The notes under the pieces were generated by a model. That model was given only the letters and a program-made list of their open reading frames with translations, made no database searches and was not told the origin of the DNA. Made by a program: the position numbers and the translations under genes. From an uncultured Ruminococcus sp. (lineage in GTDB: Bacteria; Bacillota; Clostridia; Oscillospirales; Ruminococcaceae), in NCBI GenBank assembly GCA_947177935.1, contig CAMWWG010000024.1, positions 1 through 9,614 of the forward strand: a stretch of 9,614 nt of DNA, in the 5' to 3' direction. How positions within the stretch are numbered: position 1 is the stretch's first letter; each line of letters starts with the position of its first letter. Below are positions 1 through 7,414 of the stretch, piece by piece.

Positions 1-10
1 TGCAGCTTAC

Positions 11-33
11 ACACTGTTTTTAAAACAGCGTGT
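11..33. repeat. Imperfect hairpin at left edge, possible IS left end
   Basis: CTGTTTT (14-20) is followed almost at once by AAAACAG (22-28). The outer ACA (11-13) and TGT (31-33) can also pair, across a two-base CG bulge. The hairpin is preceded by TTAC at 7-10, the target tetranucleotide known for IS608. Two readings are possible: the subterminal left-end hairpin of the tnpB element downstream, or the terminator of a gene left of the window, since T-rich sequence follows. From 34 to 241 the DNA is AT-rich, with no other gene visible. Confidence 0.35.
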
Positions 34-178
34 CTGTCCTGCTGTATTTTTATTTATTTTTAATTTTTATCTTCCGATTTCCGGATTTCATTAATCATTT
101 TAATTCTATTTTAAATCTAAATGAGCAATATGCAGGACCTTCATGCAAAATCTTTAAAAATTCTAAAAATCAAGGGCG

Positions 179-208
179 TTAAAAAACAGTTAAGTTACAA
201 AATATACT
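179..208 (+). promoter_or_regulatory. Possible weak promoter for tnpB
   Basis: TTAAAA (179-184) and TATACT (203-208) are 18 bases apart. The -10 is good and the -35 matches the consensus at four of six bases. It lies about 30 bases before the tnpB start. A ribosome binding site, AGGGAG (228-233), follows at a suitable distance from ATG 242. Confidence 0.35.
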
Positions 209-241
209 CGATTTTCGCAAAAAGATCAGGGAGACGAAAAA

Positions 242-1417
242 ATGCTGAAAAGCTATCAAACAGAAATTTTTCCAACACCTGAGCAAAAGCAGATCATTCA
301 TAGAACAATCGGTGTGTGTCGATTTATTTATAATTTTTATCTAGCACACAATAAAGAAATCTACGAGAAAGAAAAAAGATTTGTTTCAGGATATGAGTTT
401 TCAAAATGGCTGAACAATGTGTATCTTCCACAAAATCCTGCATTTTCATGGATCAGGGAAGTCAGCAGTAAATCTGTCAAGCAGAGTATTATGAACGCTG
501 ACAAAGCTTTTAAAAACTTTTTTAAACACAAAACTGGTTTTCCTAATTGGAAGAAAAAGTCAAACGCAGATGTAAAAATGTATTTTGTGAAAACAGAAAG
601 AAAGGTAATTATTCCTTGTGAAAGACACAGAATCAAAATACCAACTCTAGATTGGGTAAGGCTGAAAGAAAAAGGCTATATCCCTACAAATCCGGAAATA
701 CATATCATAAAAAGCGGTTCTGTTTCCATGAAGGCAGGCAGATATTATGTTTCTGTTTTGGTAGAAGAACCCAAACCAGAAAAGCCGGTTTTAAATCCAT
801 TCGGAATCGGCATTGACTTAGGCGTAAAAGATTTTGCAATCTGTTCAGATGGCAGAACTTTTCAAAATATTAACAAGTCTGTCCGTATCAGAAAACTTGA
901 AAAAAGCCTGAAACCGCAGAAGAGAAAACTTTCGAGGAAATACGAGAGTCTGAAAAAATCATTAACTATTACGAAAGGAGAAGCTACTCGACAGAATATC
1001 CAGAAACAAAAGCAGAAAGTACAAAAACTTCATTACCGACTTGACTGTATCAGAACGGATTATAGTAACAAAGTGATTTCTGTATTGGTAAAAACCAAGC
1101 CAATGTGGATGACACTTGAAAATCTGAACATCAAAGGAATGATGAAAAACAGACATCTTTCAAAAGCCATTGCACAGCAGAAATTTTTTGAGTTCAGAAT
1201 AAAAATGACTGCAAAATGCAGGGCATATGGCATTGAACTCCGGTTTGTTGACAGATTTTATCCATCAAGTAAAACTTGCCATCAATGTGGCTATATCAAG
1301 TCTGATTTAAAATTATCAGACAGGATTTATATTTGTCCTGACTGTGGTTATACAGCAGACAGGGATTTCAATGCAAGTTTGAATTTACGAGATTGTCAGA
1401 CTTATCAGATCGCATAA
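242..1417 (+). CDS. tnpB: TnpB, RNA-guided DNA endonuclease of IS200/IS605 (OrfB)
   Basis: TnpB is a compact RNA-guided nuclease related to the ancestors of Cas12. It uses an RNA from the element's right end to cut DNA matching the element's flank, which favours retention of the element. The 391-residue protein is full length for the family. It has an N-terminal OrfB-type region (about 1-110) and a RuvC fold split into motif I around IDLG (D192), motif II TLENLN (E293) and motif III DRDFNAS (D373/D375), so all three acidic residues are present. A zinc ribbon CxxC...CxxC (C346, C349, C365, C368) is intact. The start is supported by AGGGAG eight bases upstream. There is no tnpA next to it. The gene is visibly richer in A+T than rny and the later genes, consistent with horizontal acquisition. 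No frameshift or missing key residue is seen, so it is probably active. Confidence 0.95.
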   Translation: MLKSYQTEIFPTPEQKQIIHRTIGVCRFIYNFYLAHNKEIYEKEKRFVSGYEFSKWLNNVYLPQNPAFSWIREVSSKSVKQSIMNADKAFKNFFKHKTGFPNWKKKSNADVKMYFVKTERKVIIPCERHRIKIPTLDWVRLKEKGYIPTNPEIHIIKSGSVSMKAGRYYVSVLVEEPKPEKPVLNPFGIGIDLGVKDFAICSDGRTFQNINKSVRIRKLEKSLKPQKRKLSRKYESLKKSLTITKGEATRQNIQKQKQKVQKLHYRLDCIRTDYSNKVISVLVKTKPMWMTLENLNIKGMMKNRHLSKAIAQQKFFEFRIKMTAKCRAYGIELRFVDRFYPSSKTCHQCGYIKSDLKLSDRIYICPDCGYTADRDFNASLNLRDCQTYQIA

Positions 1418-1535
1418 ATCAGCATTGATAAGTATGTACCGTAGGCTATACGGGAATTTACGCCTGTGGAGTGCCAAATGTGAGTAGAGCATAACCTGTT
1501 ATGTTCCAAAACAGACACGTTGAATCAGGAATTTT

Positions 1536-1567
1536 CTCAATATGGGTATATTTGTCCATATTTTGAG
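1536..1567 (+). repeat. Right-end subterminal hairpin of the tnpB element
   Basis: CTCAA (1536-1540) pairs with TTGAG (1563-1567), and TATGG (1541-1545) with CCATA (1556-1560). A TT bulge (1561-1562) and a 10-base loop complete the hairpin. Imperfect hairpins of this kind at the element end are the sites bound by Y1 transposases and also form the last stem of the guide RNA scaffold. It has no U-tract, so it is not a convincing terminator, and transcripts should continue into rny. Confidence 0.65.
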
Positions 1568-1568
1568 T

Positions 1569-1574
1569 AGCAGG
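1569..1574 (+). promoter_or_regulatory. Candidate rny ribosome binding site inside the IS end
   Basis: AGCAGG lies 10 bases before ATG 1585 and is the only purine-rich match to the anti-Shine-Dalgarno near this start. It is weaker and slightly farther away than the sites of the neighbouring genes (AGGAGGA, AAAGGAG). Four of its bases, CAGG, fall within the inverted repeat 1571-1580 and would be paired if the stem with 1489-1498 forms. Confidence 0.5.
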
Positions 1575-1584
1575 TTATGCCTAT

Positions 1585-3228
1585 ATGATCATTGGTGTGA
1601 TTATTCTGGCAATTCTGTTAGTCGTTTCTATTGTCATCGGCTACACAAAATTCCAATCCGCTGAAAAAAAGGGTTTTGAGCATGGTGTCGCACATCGCCG
1701 GCAGGAAGAAGAAGCCACGATTGGTTCTGCGGAACAGGAAGCCCAGAAGAAAATCAGAATTGCCGATTCTAAGGTCGAACAGGCAGAGCTGACGCTCGCA
1801 AAAGCAAATCAGAAACTGGAGGAGGCAGAAGAAAAGGCGGAGAACCGCAAAAGAGAGGCTCTTGTAGAAGCCAAGGACGAAATTTACAAGCTCCGCCAGG
1901 AAGCAGAAAAAGAAATCCGTGACAGAAGAAGTGAGATTTCCAAACAGGAACGTCGGATTCATCAGAAAGAAGAAACACTTGACAAAAAAATTGAAAGTCT
2001 TGAACACAAAGAAGAATCCACACAAAAGAAACTGGAACAAGCCGAGGCACTCCGCCAGGAAGCCGAAGCTGTCAAACTCGAACAGCTCAGCACACTCGAA
2101 CGCATTTCCGAACTGACCAGGGAACAAGCAAAAGAATACATGATCCGGGTTCTGGAAGAAGAACTGGTTCATGAAAAAGCGGTTAAAATTTCTTCTTATG
2201 AACAGCAGATCAAGGAAGAATGTGAAGACAAGGCAAGAAGTTATCTGTCTCTTGCCATTGCAAAATGTGCATCAGATCAGGTATCTGAGGCAACTGTTTC
2301 CGTTGTTGCCCTGCCGAGCGACGAAATGAAAGGACGTATTATCGGACGTGAGGGACGCAACATCAAGGCGCTGGAAGTTCTCACGGGTGTAGACATTTTA
2401 ATTGATGACACACCAGAGACAATCACGCTTTCCTGTTTTGATCAGGTACGGCGTGAAATTGCCCGGATTGCACTGGAGCATTTAATTGCAGATGGCAGAA
2501 TCCATCCGAGCAGAATCGAAGAAACTGTTGAAAAAGCAAAACGTGAAGTAGAACATCGAATCAAACAGGAGGGCGAAAAAGCCGTTATTGAAACAAACGT
2601 TCACGGTCTCAATCATGAACTGGTGAAATTATTGGGACGACTCCGTTTCAGAACCAGTTACCGCCAGAATGTGCTTACACATTCAGTTGAAGTTGCCAAT
2701 CTGTGCGGCGTCCTAGCAGCGGAACTTGGTGTGGATGTGAATCTTGCGAAACGTGCGGGACTTCTGCATGACATTGGCAAGGCACTGACTTCTGAAGTGG
2801 AGGGATCTCACGTCCAGATTGGTGTGGATGTATGCCGGAAAGTGCATGAGAATCCGGAAGTGATTCATGCGATTGAGGCACACCATAACGACGTTGAACC
2901 ACGCACGGCAATTGCGTGTATCGTTCAGGCGGCGGATGCCGTTTCAGCGGCAAGACCCGGCGCAAGAAGTGAGAACTACGAAAGCTACATAAAACGATTG
3001 GAAAAACTGGAAGAAATCTGCATGTCCTACAAGGGCATTGAAAAATGCTATGCCGTACAGGCAGGACGTGAAATTCGTGTGATGGTACAGCCGGAGATCA
3101 TCAGTGATGAAAAAATGGTACTGACGGCTCGTCAGATTGCACAGCAGATTGAAAACGAAATGGATTATCCGGGACAGATCAAAGTGAATCTCATTCGGGA
3201 AAGTCGGGTTGCAGATTACGCAAAGTAA
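1585..3228 (+). CDS. rny: Ribonuclease Y, membrane-anchored endoribonuclease
   Basis: RNase Y begins mRNA decay in many Firmicutes by endonucleolytic cleavage of single-stranded, A/U-rich RNA, and acts at the inner face of the membrane. The protein has 547 residues; the B. subtilis enzyme has 520. Domains in order: an N-terminal membrane anchor (1-20), a long charged coiled coil (about 35-215), a KH RNA-binding domain with the GxxG loop [10 protein letters not shown] (250-259), an HD metal-dependent hydrolase domain with H366, HD at H395-D396, HH at H433-H434 and D451, and the conserved C-terminal domain ending RVADYAK. The start gives the expected membrane anchor, so ATG 1585 is right, although its ribosome binding site is poor. 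It lies only about five bases after the predicted end of the tnpB element, so its native leader has probably been displaced and it may depend on read-through from tnpB. A terminator follows directly. Confidence 0.97.
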   Translation: MIIGVIILAILLVVSIVIGYTKFQSAEKKGFEHGVAHRRQEEEATIGSAEQEAQKKIRIADSKVEQAELTLAKANQKLEEAEEKAENRKREALVEAKDEIYKLRQEAEKEIRDRRSEISKQERRIHQKEETLDKKIESLEHKEESTQKKLEQAEALRQEAEAVKLEQLSTLERISELTREQAKEYMIRVLEEELVHEKAVKISSYEQQIKEECEDKARSYLSLAIAKCASDQVSEATVSVVALPSDEMKGRIIGREGRNIKALEVLTGVDILIDDTPETITLSCFDQVRREIARIALEHLIADGRIHPSRIEETVEKAKREVEHRIKQEGEKAVIETNVHGLNHELVKLLGRLRFRTSYRQNVLTHSVEVANLCGVLAAELGVDVNLAKRAGLLHDIGKALTSEVEGSHVQIGVDVCRKVHENPEVIHAIEAHHNDVEPRTAIACIVQAADAVSAARPGARSENYESYIKRLEKLEEICMSYKGIEKCYAVQAGREIRVMVQPEIISDEKMVLTARQIAQQIENEMDYPGQIKVNLIRESRVADYAK

Positions 3229-3234
3229 GAAATC

Positions 3235-3262
3235 AAAGGGCGGCTTTTGGCCGCTCTTTTTT
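3235..3262 (+). terminator. Intrinsic terminator after rny
   Basis: GGGCGGC (3238-3244) pairs with GCCGCTC (3250-3256), including one G-T pair, around a TTTTG loop. Preceding A's pair with the following T-run (3257-3262). It lies seven bases after the rny stop codon. Confidence 0.92.
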
Positions 3263-3320
3263 ATTTCTGTTTATTTTATTATTAAGAATTTATTTTTGCT
3301 TTGTATTAGGAGGAATTTTT

Positions 3321-4772
3321 ATGCCGAAAACGGCAAAAACCATTTTCAATACCACGGAAAAATCCAATTTTATTCTGAATATGAAACCGGAGGAATATCA
3401 TGGCTATAATTTAAAAATCCTGTTGGGATTTCTGATTCTGATGCCATTATTCTGCATTCCATTGGAATTCGTCAATGTCTACAGCGTCCCGACAATGGCG
3501 CTGTCGATCACGGGCGTAGTTGCTATTGTGTTTGTATTGATCGGCTTCATGAAAAGCGAAACACCAAAAAATTTGTTTCTTCCTGCCGGCATTCTCGGCG
3601 CAATGCTGATCTGGGGATTGATCAGCCTATTTGATGCGTCTTATACAGGACTGGCCCTGTTCGGCGAGGATGGTCGTGGCGAAGGCTGGCTTGCCAGTCT
3701 GTTTTACGCAGGATTCTTCCTTCTCGGCGCACAGCTTGGAACGAATCAGAACTGTCTGAAATTAATCAACGGCATGTTATGGATGGGACTTGCTGAGTGC
3801 CTCTGGAGCTTATTACAGATACTGCCAATTCATTTTCCGTCTTATTATCAGAATCTTGAGCCTTTGTTATTATTTGATCTTTTTTTGCCGTCCGGTCTGA
3901 CCGGAAGTCCGATTTTTCTGGCAATTCTGTTATCTATGCTACTGATCCCAGCCATGCTCGGCGGAATTTTCGCAGAAAAAAAATCACAGAAAATTTTTTA
4001 TCAGATCTGTTCTGTCTGTTTTGTCATATTTTCCGTAAAAACGCAGTGTCTGCTCGGCATCTGTGCACCGATTGTTGCCATCCTGATTGCAGTGATCTAC
4101 GGGATTACGAAAAAATCCGGGAAATCTGCCATTTTTTCACTTGTTATGACACTCCTTGCATTCGTCGCCGGAATTGGCTTATCTTATACCGCACCGTCGA
4201 TCAATCACAGCTACAGCCGTGCAACGGGCGAAAATGTCCCGATTGAAAATCAATTTGTCCTGTATGACGGCGCAATTATCTGGGAAGATAGTTCTTATAG
4301 ATTAACTGCAAGCGGTTACTATATCAGGAACGGCGCTGAAAATCCAAACGGCAGTTTTGAGATTACCAGTATTCCGGAAACATATCAATTTTTGAACAAG
4401 GGAACAGCCAAAATCATCCAGTTATTTCCTCTAACCGGGAGCGGACAGGACAGCATGGCATATGTCCAGCGATATCAGGATGCAGCCATTATATCCAATC
4501 CGAATACATTTGACAGATGTTATAATTACTATCTGCATCTTGCCGGAACAACGGGAATCCCCATGCTGATTCTGTTTGTTTTCTTAATGGGGATTGTGAT
4601 CGTCCGTGGGATTTCCGCCTGCCGAAAATCCGGAAACTGGCTGCAGTTCGGAATCTTAAGCGCAGTCATTCTCTATCTGCTCATGATGTTCTTGGGAACA
4701 AGCTGTATTACCGTTGCACCACTGTTTTGGATGTTTGCCGGAATCTGTGTCAATCTGAAACAGACAGAATAA
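3321..4772 (+). CDS. O-antigen ligase/polymerase-like (Wzy-type) membrane protein
   Basis: This is a 483-residue polytopic membrane protein with roughly a dozen hydrophobic segments. Most lie between residues 32 and 288, with the last three at about 411-431, 441-460 and 462-477. A large polar loop (about 290-400) is probably extracellular. That layout is typical of the O-antigen ligase/Wzy superfamily, which joins lipid-linked glycans to each other or to an acceptor on the outer face of the membrane. FGEDGRGEGWLAS (114-126) resembles the G-R-x-E-G motif after an early membrane segment. The stretch around 397-416 (NYYLHLAGTTGIP) resembles the H-N-x-Y-L...TGIPG motif of the ligases. A strong ribosome binding site AGGAGGA precedes ATG 3321. 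The gene is followed after 40 bases, without a terminator, by the FkbM gene, so the two form an operon. No clear promoter is seen in 3263-3305. The acceptor and substrate cannot be read from the sequence. Confidence 0.75.
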   Translation: MPKTAKTIFNTTEKSNFILNMKPEEYHGYNLKILLGFLILMPLFCIPLEFVNVYSVPTMALSITGVVAIVFVLIGFMKSETPKNLFLPAGILGAMLIWGLISLFDASYTGLALFGEDGRGEGWLASLFYAGFFLLGAQLGTNQNCLKLINGMLWMGLAECLWSLLQILPIHFPSYYQNLEPLLLFDLFLPSGLTGSPIFLAILLSMLLIPAMLGGIFAEKKSQKIFYQICSVCFVIFSVKTQCLLGICAPIVAILIAVIYGITKKSGKSAIFSLVMTLLAFVAGIGLSYTAPSINHSYSRATGENVPIENQFVLYDGAIIWEDSSYRLTASGYYIRNGAENPNGSFEITSIPETYQFLNKGTAKIIQLFPLTGSGQDSMAYVQRYQDAAIISNPNTFDRCYNYYLHLAGTTGIPMLILFVFLMGIVIVRGISACRKSGNWLQFGILSAVILYLLMMFLGTSCITVAPLFWMFAGICVNLKQTE

Positions 4773-4812
4773 CTCATTAAAAATAATAAAAATCAGAAAG
4801 GAGATTTTATTC

Positions 4813-5925
4813 ATGCATTCCATTTCGATTTCATTTCCGCCGGGAAGCGCCGGACTGGAAAGTCTTGTCACGGAGACAGAATCCTGTTGGGAAATTTTAC
4901 AGAAAGAAACACGCCCGATTTTTATTTACGGCATGGGAGACGGCGCAGAAAAAATTATGGGCGTGTTCCGGCAATATCATATTACAGTTGCCGGGATCTT
5001 TGCAAGTGATGAATTTGTCAGAGGACATTATTTTGCAAATTTCAAAGTGCATAAACTGTCCGAAATTGAAGAACTTGTAGACGATTTCGTGATTGTCCTT
5101 GCGTTCGGGACGAATTATGCAAATCTGATCCAGCACATCCGTATGCTGTCCAGAAAACACACGCTCTATGCGCCGGATGTCCCCGTGATCGGCGAGGGGT
5201 TGTTTACTTATCAGTATTTTCTCGAACATCTCCAGGAATTTAATACCGTATACCGGATGCTTGCAGATGAAGAATCCCGGAAAGTTTATCTGAATACAAT
5301 TCAATACAAAATCAGCGGTAAAATTCGGTATTTGGAACCGATTAACCACGACCCGGAAGAAATTTTCCGGACAGTTCTGAAACCGACCCGCAATGAATGT
5401 TTTGTAGACCTGGGCGCTTATACAGGCGACACCATCCGGGAACTGCTGAATTACACAAACCGGAAATATTATTCCATCCATGCCGTTGAACCAGACAAGA
5501 AAAATTTCAAAAAACTGGAACGCTATGTGGAAAACGCACAACTCCGGCGGATTTCGCTCCACCATTGTATTGCCTGGTGCAGAGATACAGAACTTCCGTT
5601 CCGGACAAAGGCCGGACGGCAGTCCTGTCTTGCGACAGACGGCGAGTGCTTCCCTGCCCGGAGCGTAGACAGTTTTGTACAGAATGATCCTGTGACATTT
5701 CTGAAAATGGATGTAGAGGGATTTGAACGGGAGGCAATCTGGGGCGCATTCCGGACAATCCGCCGCCGCAAACCGAAATTATGCGTGTCTGTCTATCACA
5801 GAAATCAGGATCTGTTTGAACTGCCGCTTCTGGTCAGGATGATCCATCCGGACTACAAATTCTACTTCCGGCACAGACTGTACATTCCTGCGTGGGACAC
5901 AAATCTGTATGCAATTCCGGAATAA
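4813..5925 (+). CDS. FkbM-family SAM-dependent methyltransferase with N-terminal Rossmann-like domain
   Basis: The C-terminal half is an FkbM-type methyltransferase. It has the SAM-binding motif I FVDLGAYTGDT (197-207), the acidic end of strand 2 in AVEPD (224-228), and the family motif FLKMDVEGFE (296-305). H329 and the C-terminal YFRHRLY/NLYAIPE pattern are also usual in FkbM proteins. Such enzymes O-methylate sugars or other small groups and are common in polysaccharide clusters. The N-terminal part (about 35-110) starts IFIYGMGDGAEKI and looks like a nucleotide-binding Rossmann-like fold, as found fused to FkbM domains in surface-glycan loci. No signal peptide is seen, so it is cytoplasmic. 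AAAGGAG precedes ATG 4813 at good spacing. It is the second gene of the operon with the ligase-like protein and is followed by a terminator. The methyl acceptor is unknown; a sugar of the same glycan is the natural guess. Confidence 0.88.
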   Translation: MHSISISFPPGSAGLESLVTETESCWEILQKETRPIFIYGMGDGAEKIMGVFRQYHITVAGIFASDEFVRGHYFANFKVHKLSEIEELVDDFVIVLAFGTNYANLIQHIRMLSRKHTLYAPDVPVIGEGLFTYQYFLEHLQEFNTVYRMLADEESRKVYLNTIQYKISGKIRYLEPINHDPEEIFRTVLKPTRNECFVDLGAYTGDTIRELLNYTNRKYYSIHAVEPDKKNFKKLERYVENAQLRRISLHHCIAWCRDTELPFRTKAGRQSCLATDGECFPARSVDSFVQNDPVTFLKMDVEGFEREAIWGAFRTIRRRKPKLCVSVYHRNQDLFELPLLVRMIHPDYKFYFRHRLYIPAWDTNLYAIPE

Positions 5926-5951
5926 ATTAATTTAAAAATAGAAACAAATCA

Positions 5952-5988
5952 ACAGAGCACCGGAAATCTCTCCGTGCTCTGTATTTTT
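5952..5988 (+). terminator. Intrinsic terminator after the FkbM gene
   Basis: ACAGAGCAC (5952-5960) pairs perfectly with GTGCTCTGT (5974-5982). An inner GGA/TCC extends the stem past a one-base bulge. ATTTTT follows (5983-5988). The end of the ligase-FkbM operon is therefore here. Confidence 0.88.
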
Positions 5989-6047
5989 GAATCTTTTAAA
6001 TTTTTCTCAAAATTTTTTGAAAAATTAAAAAAGCTCTCATTTTTCCC

Positions 6048-6076
6048 TTGATTTTTTAGGTTGACTATGCTATAAT
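6048..6076 (+). promoter_or_regulatory. Sigma-A-type promoter for the UDPGP gene
   Basis: TTGATT (6048-6053) and a consensus TATAAT (6071-6076) are separated by 17 bases. A TTGACT at 6061-6066 is only four bases from this -10 and so cannot pair with it. The transcript would have a leader of about 80 bases, very AT-rich, containing a perfect 8-bp inverted repeat ATATTTTT/AAAAATAT (6110-6117/6125-6132). Confidence 0.8.
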
Positions 6077-6163
6077 AGAAATAATTATATAATTTCAGAA
6101 TTTAAATTAATATTTTTAAATATTAAAAATATGAAAAATATTGAAAAAAAGGATGGATTGACG

Positions 6164-7396
6164 ATGACTGATGAACAAGCAAGAGCCAAGCTGCAAGCTG
6201 CCGAACAGGAACATCTGCTTGCCTGGTATGACACACTTTCCGAACATGAACAGTACGATCTGCTGGAACAGATCGATGCACTGGATCTGGATCTGCTTGA
6301 CGTGTTCCGGAATTACAAGCAGAACGGCGAACCGGATCGAGGGGAATTAGCACCGATGGGTGCGCTGACAATTCCCGAAATTGAACAGAATCATGCAAAA
6401 TTTGAAACTGCCGGACTCGATGCCATCCGCCAGGGAAAAGTCGGTGCTGTCCTGCTAGCCGGCGGTATGGGCACAAGACTCGGTTTTGACAAACCCAAAG
6501 GAATGTATAATATCGGCTTATCCAAGCCGTTATATATCTTTGAATGTCTGATTCAGAACCTGATAAAAGTCGTTGACCAAGCAGGCGCATTTGTTCCGTT
6601 ATTTATTATGACAAGTGAAAAAAATGACGAAGATACCAGGGAATTTTTTGAAAGCATGAAATATTTCGGCTACAATCCGGAATATATCCATTTCTTTACG
6701 CAGGACACTGCCCCGGCGGTGGACGCCGACGGAAAAATTCTGCTTGAAAGCAAATCCCGGATTGCCACATCTCCCAACGGCAACGGCGGATGGTTCGCAT
6801 CCCTGGTGAAAGCCGGTCTGCTGAACTTTCTTCAGCGTGAAGAAATTGAATGGCTGAATGTCTTCGCTGTAGATAACGTTCTCCAGAAAATCGCTGATCC
6901 GTGCTTTATCGGTGCAACGATTCTGTCCGGCTGTGAATCTGGCAGCAAAGTTGTCCGCAAGGCAGCGCCGGAAGAACGTGTGGGCGTTCTCTGTCTGGAA
7001 GACGGCAAGCCGTCAATTGTGGAATATTATGAAATGACGCCAGAGATGACCACAAGCCGTGAATCAGACGGTAGTCTCTCCTATAATTACGGTGTCATTC
7101 TGAATTATCTGTTTCAGACAAAAAAATTAACAGAACTGCTTCATAATCAGCTCCCTGTACACATTGTACACAAGGCAGTACCTTATATTGACCAGAACGG
7201 CGAAAAAATCCGTCCGGAATATCCGAATGCCTACAAATTTGAATCCCTTGTCCTAGATCTGATTCACTTACAAGATAGCTGTTTATCTTATGAAGTGGAA
7301 CGCTTCCGGGAATTTGCACCGGTCAAGAACGCCGAGGGCGTGGATTCTGTCATTTCTGCCCAGGAACTGCTCCGGCGGAATGGTGTAGCATTATAG
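6164..7396 (+). CDS. UDPGP-family nucleotidyltransferase, UDP-N-acetylhexosamine pyrophosphorylase-like
   Basis: The enzyme class joins UTP and a sugar-1-phosphate to give a UDP-sugar and pyrophosphate in the cytoplasm. The nucleotide-binding signature LLAGGMGTRLG (97-107) is followed by KPKGMYN (110-116). PNGNGG (204-209) and VDNVLQKIADPCFIG (236-250) resemble the eukaryotic-type UAP1 enzymes, which make UDP-GlcNAc, more than bacterial GalU or GlmU. F-E (359-360) and FAPVKN (384-389) also fit that group. The length is 410 residues from the chosen start. ATG 6164 is preferred over ATG 6131: it has AAAGGA ten bases upstream, while the earlier ATG has no ribosome binding site and sits in an AT-rich inverted repeat. 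The gene is monocistronic, with its own promoter and terminator. Substrate could be GlcNAc-1-P, Glc-1-P or another sugar; sequence alone does not settle this. Confidence 0.85.
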   Translation: MTDEQARAKLQAAEQEHLLAWYDTLSEHEQYDLLEQIDALDLDLLDVFRNYKQNGEPDRGELAPMGALTIPEIEQNHAKFETAGLDAIRQGKVGAVLLAGGMGTRLGFDKPKGMYNIGLSKPLYIFECLIQNLIKVVDQAGAFVPLFIMTSEKNDEDTREFFESMKYFGYNPEYIHFFTQDTAPAVDADGKILLESKSRIATSPNGNGGWFASLVKAGLLNFLQREEIEWLNVFAVDNVLQKIADPCFIGATILSGCESGSKVVRKAAPEERVGVLCLEDGKPSIVEYYEMTPEMTTSRESDGSLSYNYGVILNYLFQTKKLTELLHNQLPVHIVHKAVPYIDQNGEKIRPEYPNAYKFESLVLDLIHLQDSCLSYEVERFREFAPVKNAEGVDSVISAQELLRRNGVAL

Positions 7397-7414
7397 TCTT
7401 AATAATTATAATAT

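Larger units (their letters stand above)
11..1580 (+). mobile_element. IS200/IS605-superfamily element, IS1341-like (tnpB only)
   Basis: The element consists of one intact tnpB, a non-coding right end with a subterminal hairpin, and no tnpA. The right boundary is placed at the end of CAGGTTATGC (1571-1580), because this segment pairs with GCATAACCTG (1489-1498) inside the element. The hairpin CTCAATATGG / CCATATTTTGAG (1536-1545 / 1556-1567) lies just before it, as expected for a Y1-transposase right end. The left boundary is uncertain and could be anywhere in 1-200; I used the hairpin at 11. No terminal inverted repeats or target duplications are expected in this superfamily. Movement would need TnpA supplied in trans. 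Confidence 0.55.
1418..1580 (+). ncRNA. Predicted TnpB guide RNA scaffold (omegaRNA/reRNA)
   Basis: The non-coding segment after tnpB is structured as expected for the RNA that guides TnpB. It contains a short stem CCGTA/TACGG (1439-1443/1449-1453), an inverted repeat CATAAC-CT-GTTATG (1490-1503), and TTGAATCAGGAA (1520-1531), which resembles the TGAAGCAGGAA box common before the final hairpin in TnpB elements. The right-end hairpin is at 1536-1567. GCATAACCTG (1489-1498) can alternatively close a long-range stem with CAGGTTATGC (1571-1580). The true 5' end probably lies inside the 3' part of tnpB. The guide itself would be the flank, starting near 1581. Both boundaries are inferred. Confidence 0.6.

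Noticed and set aside
242..1417. Possible small Cas12-type effector with a CRISPR array
   Set aside because: The protein has TnpB size and zinc ribbon, a right-end hairpin follows, and no direct repeats with spacers are visible.
1618..2172. 184-residue open frame on the - strand, rich in Phe and Leu
   Set aside because: It lies fully inside rny opposite the Glu/Lys-rich coiled coil; the Phe/Leu content is the complement of GAA/AAG codons.
4897..5565. 222-residue open frame on the - strand
   Set aside because: It is antisense to the well-supported FkbM gene, with no ribosome binding site or recognisable domain.
6001..6025. AT-only hairpin TCAAAA/TTTTGA as a second terminator
   Set aside because: It has almost no G-C pairs, and a strong terminator already ends at 5988.
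6061..6076. TTGACT and TATAAT as a promoter pair
   Set aside because: They are only four bases apart; TTGATT at 6048 with 17-base spacing is the workable -35.
6131..6163. Upstream ATG extending the UDPGP protein by 11 residues
   Set aside because: It has no Shine-Dalgarno and an AT-rich inverted repeat spans the codon; ATG 6164 has AAAGGA at usable spacing.
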